Below, in pieces: positions 59,114 through 64,000 of a DNA stretch of 64,000 nucleotides. Position 1 is the first letter of the stretch; every line of letters begins with the position of its first letter. The stretch is from assembly GCF_021869535.1 (NCBI RefSeq), contig NW_026262668.1:74607558-74671557 (forward strand). The letters run 5' to 3'. The translations under genes and the position numbers were made by a program. The DNA comes from Mytilus californianus (lineage: Eukaryota > Mollusca > Bivalvia > Mytilida > Mytilidae). The notes below the pieces were generated by a model. The model searched no databases. It had not been told where the DNA came from and saw only the letters and a list, made by a program, of their open reading frames with translations.

Positions 59114-60031
59114 TTATTTGTGAAGTTGATACGGATATTTATCAACAAGGTCTTGGTATCTTCCGATGAACTTTTTTCGAAAAAGTACTAGACGTTCTTT
59201 GACATAACCCTGGTTCATCAATTTTCTGCTCAGACACTGCTGACGTTTTATAAAGTCTGAGTAGCAACTGCAAGCTCTTGAATACCGAATGAGTTGGGAA
59301 ATGAATATCCCATATGCAGGTGAAGTTGGTATATTGCTACTAAGGTGTGGGAAATTGATAATTTCAAAATTAATAATCGTCTCGTTTGTCATAGATTCTG
59401 GTACTGAGATGACCGCTTATGTCAAATTCGAGGTATAAGTCTAAAACTGAGGCGTGTCTGTTGTTTCTTTAATTTCTAATTCTGGAGGATATATTAATGG
59501 AACCAAATCAGAAAAGTCTTGATTGCAAATAGAAAGAACATCATCAATATATCTGAATGTGAATTCAATTGATCTGGCTTCTTTGATCTTCTTGTTTTTG
59601 ACAAGTGTCTGAAGGAACTCCGACTCATATGGAAATAAGAAGAGGTCGGCAAGGAGAGGCACACAGTTCGTTCCCATAGGAATGCCGACAATTTGTTGAA
59701 AAAGTCTACCTCCAAATTCAATAAATATGTTGTCAATAAGAAACTTTAGCATACTGATCACTTGTTCCTCTGTGAAGAATGTTTTACCTTTTTGTTCACT
59801 ATTGACAAAATATGCCGTATGGTATCCCAAAGTAATAAGTTTAGAGCGTATGCTATCATTTTTATATTGAAAAGCATTGTGGATTATTTCTTTTAGACGA
59901 TTTTTCAATTTCACATGGGGAATGGTGGTATACAGGGTTGAAAAATCAAAAGTTTTGATAGAATTAATTTCAGAGAAAGATCGAGATATAAAATTATCCA
60001 GAAGTTCTTTAGAGTATTTTAGAATCCACAT
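59114..60031 (-). pseudogene. Reverse-transcriptase remnant (Penelope-like type), minus strand
   Basis: 60,031-59,441 encodes RT motifs in order: FDFSTLYTTIPH (motif A region), VGIPMGTNCVPLLADLFLF (motif B) and FTFRYIDDVLS (catalytic motif C), then PPELEIKETTDT. A frameshift near 59,440 leads to 59,392-59,114, with SPAYGIFISQLIRYSRACS and GRYQDLVDKY. The 5' part and any endonuclease are missing. It lies just before the left edge of duplication copy 2. Class from memory; the RT identity is firm. Confidence 0.8.
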
Positions 60032-60257
60032 ATGGTTAATACCACTACGCGAGTAGAGTAGATTTCTTATGAAAAAGGGATATCTAAATTGGACAAAATC
60101 ACCACTTTATCGAAACATTCATGATTTTTTAACAGTGTATTTTCATCCACCTACATGCTATTTAATGCATTAAACATGAAGAAATAAATTGGGAAGGGGT
60201 ATGAAAAAATTGCAAGAAATGCACTGTCCACATGGTCCAGACAACGACAATTAGAGG

Positions 60258-60590
60258 TTGCAATTAAACATATTGGCCACAGTACTGAAATAGATGCCTT
60301 CTTATATATCGGCCGCAGCACTGTAATATATGCCTTCTTTCATATCGGCCACAATACTGCAATACACATCTTCTTACATATCGGCCACAGTACTGTACTA
60401 CATGCCTTCTTACATATTGGTCACAGTACTGTAATACATGTCATCTTACATATCGACAACAGTACTGTAATGCAAGCCTTTTTACATATTGTCCACAATA
60501 CTGTAATACATGCCTTTTTACATAGCGACCACAGTATTATAATACATGCCTTTATACATAGCGACCACAAATATGTAATATACATTTTGC
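60258..60590. repeat. 36-bp minisatellite, 9 copies, no length variation
   Basis: The GGCCAC-type motif recurs at 60275, 60311, 60347, 60383, 60419, 60455, 60491, 60527 and 60563, always 36 bp apart although bases vary. The consensus is 'cttcttacatatcggccaca' plus 'gtactgtaatacatgc'. Confidence 0.93.
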
Positions 60591-61875
60591 TGGATAGTTA
60601 TTAAGAATACTTGTTTGCTCTATATTATAATATTACCATTACTGTATATTACATCACCCGTGAGAGATTTTTTACCTTTATTATTTTTTTAATTAAGCGA
60701 CTTAATTTTTATATCAAGCAATGCCAAATGATAAGTGCATTTATTAGTTTTCATTTTATTTCCTAAGTTAACAGTTTTATATGTTTACACACTTGGTGTT
60801 TTGTACTAAACATTTGAATTCTAAATATTTAGATTCCTTCAAATTTGTATAACAGTCGCTTTCCTTTGATTCTTTCAATAATACATTTAATGACTAAATA
60901 TGTCAATGAGATGGATTGTTGTTCTTATCAACCTCTATATTGGAATATATTTTATATGTATACATCGTGTTTAAAATAAACCCCATTAAAAGTATTTTAC
61001 ATAGCTAAAGGTTAATAAAGCAGACAACCATTACGGTATGATTGAATGAGTATAACATATTGTCTGTAATTGACTGTTGGCTGAGTGATAGACCATTGCG
61101 TAAGTGAATTCGTGCTCGCAGTTTGGGGTAACGGACCAATCAATCTTACCCTGGTAACGGGTAAAGAAGTACAACCAAAATAATAAACTTTCAATGGTAT
61201 ATTTAAATGCGTTGTCAGTGTGTATTTTTTTCTTTGTGTAAATTATGTTATTCACTTATCAAACTTATGACAGTGATGATGTCCAGTGTTGAGGTCATTT
61301 GTAATCTCCGATGTATCATTATTATTTATTTACTCAGACAACAATCTTTAATAAATGTAGATAAACCATATTTGGAAATCTGTATTGGTACTGCGGTTCG
61401 TGGTATACCACATTTTAACGTTAACTAGCTTCAGACGCACCAATATAAATAGTGTTATTTTCTTTTTCTTACAATTGGTCGATACCGCTGCTGGTGGACA
61501 GCTAATCCCCGTGGCTAATCATCAGCTCAGTAGTATGCTACATGTACAAGTGCTTCAAAGTCTATTATTCCGATATTATATTGTAAGGTGCTTTTTCTAA
61601 ACTACTTGTTATTGTATGTTCAATCATATGAATAAAAGGAGACGTTACTAGAGAAAAGTCAAATCGATAGCAACCCAACGAAACAAATACCAACGAAATG
61701 TTTATGTGCGTTTTTATATTTCACAATGACTGGTGAGATATAGAAGAGGTGCTACAAAAATCTAGTCCGACCCGCCTTATGTCCATGTCCTAAGCAATGA
61801 ACCTTGTCCATGGTTGACCTCAATTATATTGCAATGTGTTTCGTCTTTTAACGGAATTTTATATTAATGGCAGAT

Positions 61876-61960
61876 CTTTTATGATTGATTGTATGTTGCT
61901 CAACGTCCAGTGGCAAATATTTCATGCATGTTCAGGACGATGATCTTTGATGAAAGCCTC
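61876..61960 (+). repeat. SINE-like fragment R5, in copy 2 only
   Basis: 'tgattgattgtatgttgctc', 'aacgtccagtggcaaatatt', 'tcatgcatgttcaggacgat'. GATCTTT occurs on both sides, a possible target duplication. Copy 1 at about 30,918 lacks it. Confidence 0.55.
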
Positions 61961-62700
61961 TGTTTAATGCATTCACAACATTTTTTTTAACTTAAATTCA
62001 AACAACTTCGTCCAGTTGTTGTCCTTTTCGAATGAGTCCACGTCTCAGTTTATTAATATACAGATATAGTAGCTATCTCTATTTATTAAGAGTGTGTATG
62101 TTTTTGTGTCGTTCTTTTGACCAATGACCACATTTCTCTCATGCCTTATAAATGTGCCTGAAACATTTTGCCACTGGACGGTCAGCAAGTATCAATCAAT
62201 CAATCTTAAAACACATCAGTGTAAATACGCATGCATGTTCAATCATTAATATCGAAATTTTTTTGGTTATTTTTCCTTACAAAAGCATTTATTTGAACTT
62301 CTGTTTTATTGTCTAAAGTTTTTAAATTAATACTTCAAATATAATAATATTTTAGATTTTGCTTCGACCTAAGATATTTCTAAAGAATAAGTGAGTATGA
62401 TTATTTTTTTAACTTATACATAAACAAGGCTTGAACATAAAATGTCCCCGTTGCATGGTATCAAATAACACATACCAAAAGGATCACGCTGAATATAAAT
62501 AAAGATTCAAAGTACACTTTGTAATATCTTATAAAAAAGGAGATAACATTGGCGATGACAAATTTGGTATTTACCTAGTCCAGTGAAAATATGGGACGTG
62601 TTTTTCTACCAATATATTGCAAAAATCTCGAGTAGCAGGGTATATTATCTTGGAATTGATTGAAAAAGTCCCAGTTGATTTCATCGAGCTGTACAACACA

Positions 62701-63271
62701 ATGGCACAGGTGAATGTCTACTGTTTCCTATTACTACTACTCAAATGTTCAGTTGCTTCAGAGGATAATTATTATAACATAATACAAAACAGTTATCAAA
62801 CATTGAAAGGATATTCACGGCATGTAAACCAGACGGCTTTATTTCAAGATATTAATGCAATGAATAAAGCACTGAATGTACGGAACATATTAGACAATCT
62901 TCAGACATTTTCAGATGAGTTGTACAAGTTTTCAGAACTATCTGATAGTGTTGTAATTGGACATACCACTAATGTTTATGGTTTTAATGCCACTTCGACT
63001 TTAAACCAGAACACAGATATTAATTCTTTGCCTACAACGGTTTATGCAACTCCTACACAAAGTGATACCACACTTGCAAAGGAAACACCAACTGTTCCCG
63101 TAACCACAGAGTCAATGGCAACAACAGTTCTACCCGTAACAGTGACTCCTTCTAATTCTCCAGTGATAACCAGTTCAACCCCACCCTTACTTAAAGTGAA
63201 TGCACTCTGCTTGAACCATACACAAAGTATTCTTGGGGGATTATTTGGAGGAAAAAAATGGGCTATGCGAA
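62701..63271 (+). CDS. nrf-6: Second nrf-6-like gene, exon 1 only (gene continues beyond window)
   Basis: Same length (571 bp), start context, signal peptide and donor (GTAAGT at 63272) as exon 1 at 31,604. The 190 residues differ at 21 positions by my alignment, with 8 synonymous changes. The signal peptide is unchanged except Met4 to Val, and the terminal CLNHTQSILGGLFGGK is intact. Open throughout, so the copy may be functional; its remaining exons are not in the window. Confidence 0.88.
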
Positions 63272-63430
63272 GTAAGTACATGTAGAATGCCAGCGCAATG
63301 GACAATAGAAGTAATTAATCCCGGCGAAATATACCATTTCTTTAATCTTAAGTCATGTTTTGCTAGACCATTAATTTATTTTTGAGTGATTTTTGCCAAC
63401 GGTTGAGATTTATGTCTGGTGTAATAACTC

Positions 63431-63580
63431 ATAACTTAAATGTGAAACATGTTATATGATCCATAACTTAAATGTGAAACATGCTATATGATCCACAACT
63501 TAAATGTGAAACATGTTTGATGATCCATAAGTAATTTTGAAACATGTTGTATAACCCATACCTTAAATGTGAAGCATGAC
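63431..63580. repeat. 32-bp tandem repeat, 5 copies (duplication copy 2)
   Basis: Units of 'ataacttaaatgtgaaacat' type start at 63431, 63463, 63495, 63527 and about 63558; copy 1 has three. Confidence 0.8.
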
Positions 63581-64000
63581 TTTGTTTTATTAGCCTTAGC
63601 TTCAGGTCAAACATGTTATTTTACTCAGAACTAAAATGAGAAATGTTTCATACATGTATCACCCAGAATAAATACGTTTGTCCGAGTAGGGCCGATTTTG
63701 GTCCAAGAAAACGATTTGCTTTAGAAATACTTTAAAGTTGCACATGATATGGGAAAATGCATTAAATCAAGAGATGAAAATAAATAAGACAAGATTTTCA
63801 ATGTTATGACATCTGCATGATAAATGTCTTCATAATAAGTTAAATAAACATTTGTGTTATATTTTTTTATTCCCTTTGTGGAAACATCCTGCACAGCCAA
63901 GAAACTAAAAATTAAATAAGAAAAGTTTTCTTTTAGCTTTTTACGTAATTTCACCAAAACAAAGATTTTTCATGGATGTGTACATACTTTTCCAGCCCAA

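Larger units (their letters stand above)
60700..64000. repeat. Segmental duplication, copy 2
   Basis: Collinear with 29,817-33,560, shifted by about 30.9 kb and running past the window end. Differences include an insertion at about 61,471-61,605 ('gctgctggtggacagctaat'), a SINE-like insertion at about 61,876-61,960, and absence of the 660-bp insertion of copy 1. Confidence 0.85.

Overview
The window looks like nuclear DNA of a marine mussel (Mytilus or a close relative). It is AT-rich. Genes are split into short exons with GT-AG introns of 0.1 to 4 kb. Most non-coding sequence consists of dispersed repeats of the bivalve kind: elements with CCGTCCGTC/CGTCGTC microsatellite blocks and hairpin ends, and short repeats that recur many times. 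I assign species from remembered repeat character, so genus level is likely but not proven.

Layout. (1) 1-8,440: the last four coding exons of a peroxiredoxin 6 (1-Cys Prx) gene, plus strand; the exons with the peroxidatic Cys lie before base 1. Its introns hold an inverted-repeat transposon remnant with a broken integrase-type ORF, and a nest of mobile elements. (2) 8,441-17,585: intergenic DNA made largely of end-to-end and nested non-autonomous elements that look like Helentron-associated (HINE/DINE-like) repeats. (3) 17,586-21,029: a complete three-exon gene for a small Cys/Tyr-rich single-pass membrane protein (CYYR1/Shisa-like). (4) 21,981-24,894: a 2.9 kb foldback element with long inverted arms, each tipped by its own hairpin. 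(5) 24,895-29,816: gene-poor, with a 59-bp minisatellite. (6) 31,604-55,930: a complete 15-exon gene for an 825-residue NRF-6-like ('nose resistant to fluoxetine') membrane acyltransferase. I joined it exon by exon with all phases matching, including one exon (45,106-45,202) that has no long ORF. Its introns carry a LINE remnant, a reverse-transcriptase pseudogene, minisatellites and hairpins. (7) 59,114-60,031: a second reverse-transcriptase remnant. (8) From about 60,700 to the end: a diverged tandem copy of the region upstream of the acyltransferase gene, its exon 1 (62,701-63,271) and the start of intron 1. The repeat unit is about 30.9 kb and the rest of the second gene lies beyond the window.

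No functional link between the three genes is evident. The two acyltransferase copies are paralogues by tandem duplication. The most interesting non-genic signals are the terminal arms of the HINE-like elements, which match within a copy but differ between copies, internal hairpins with a compensatory change, a trimeric higher-order repeat inside one element, and the hairpin-tipped foldback element.
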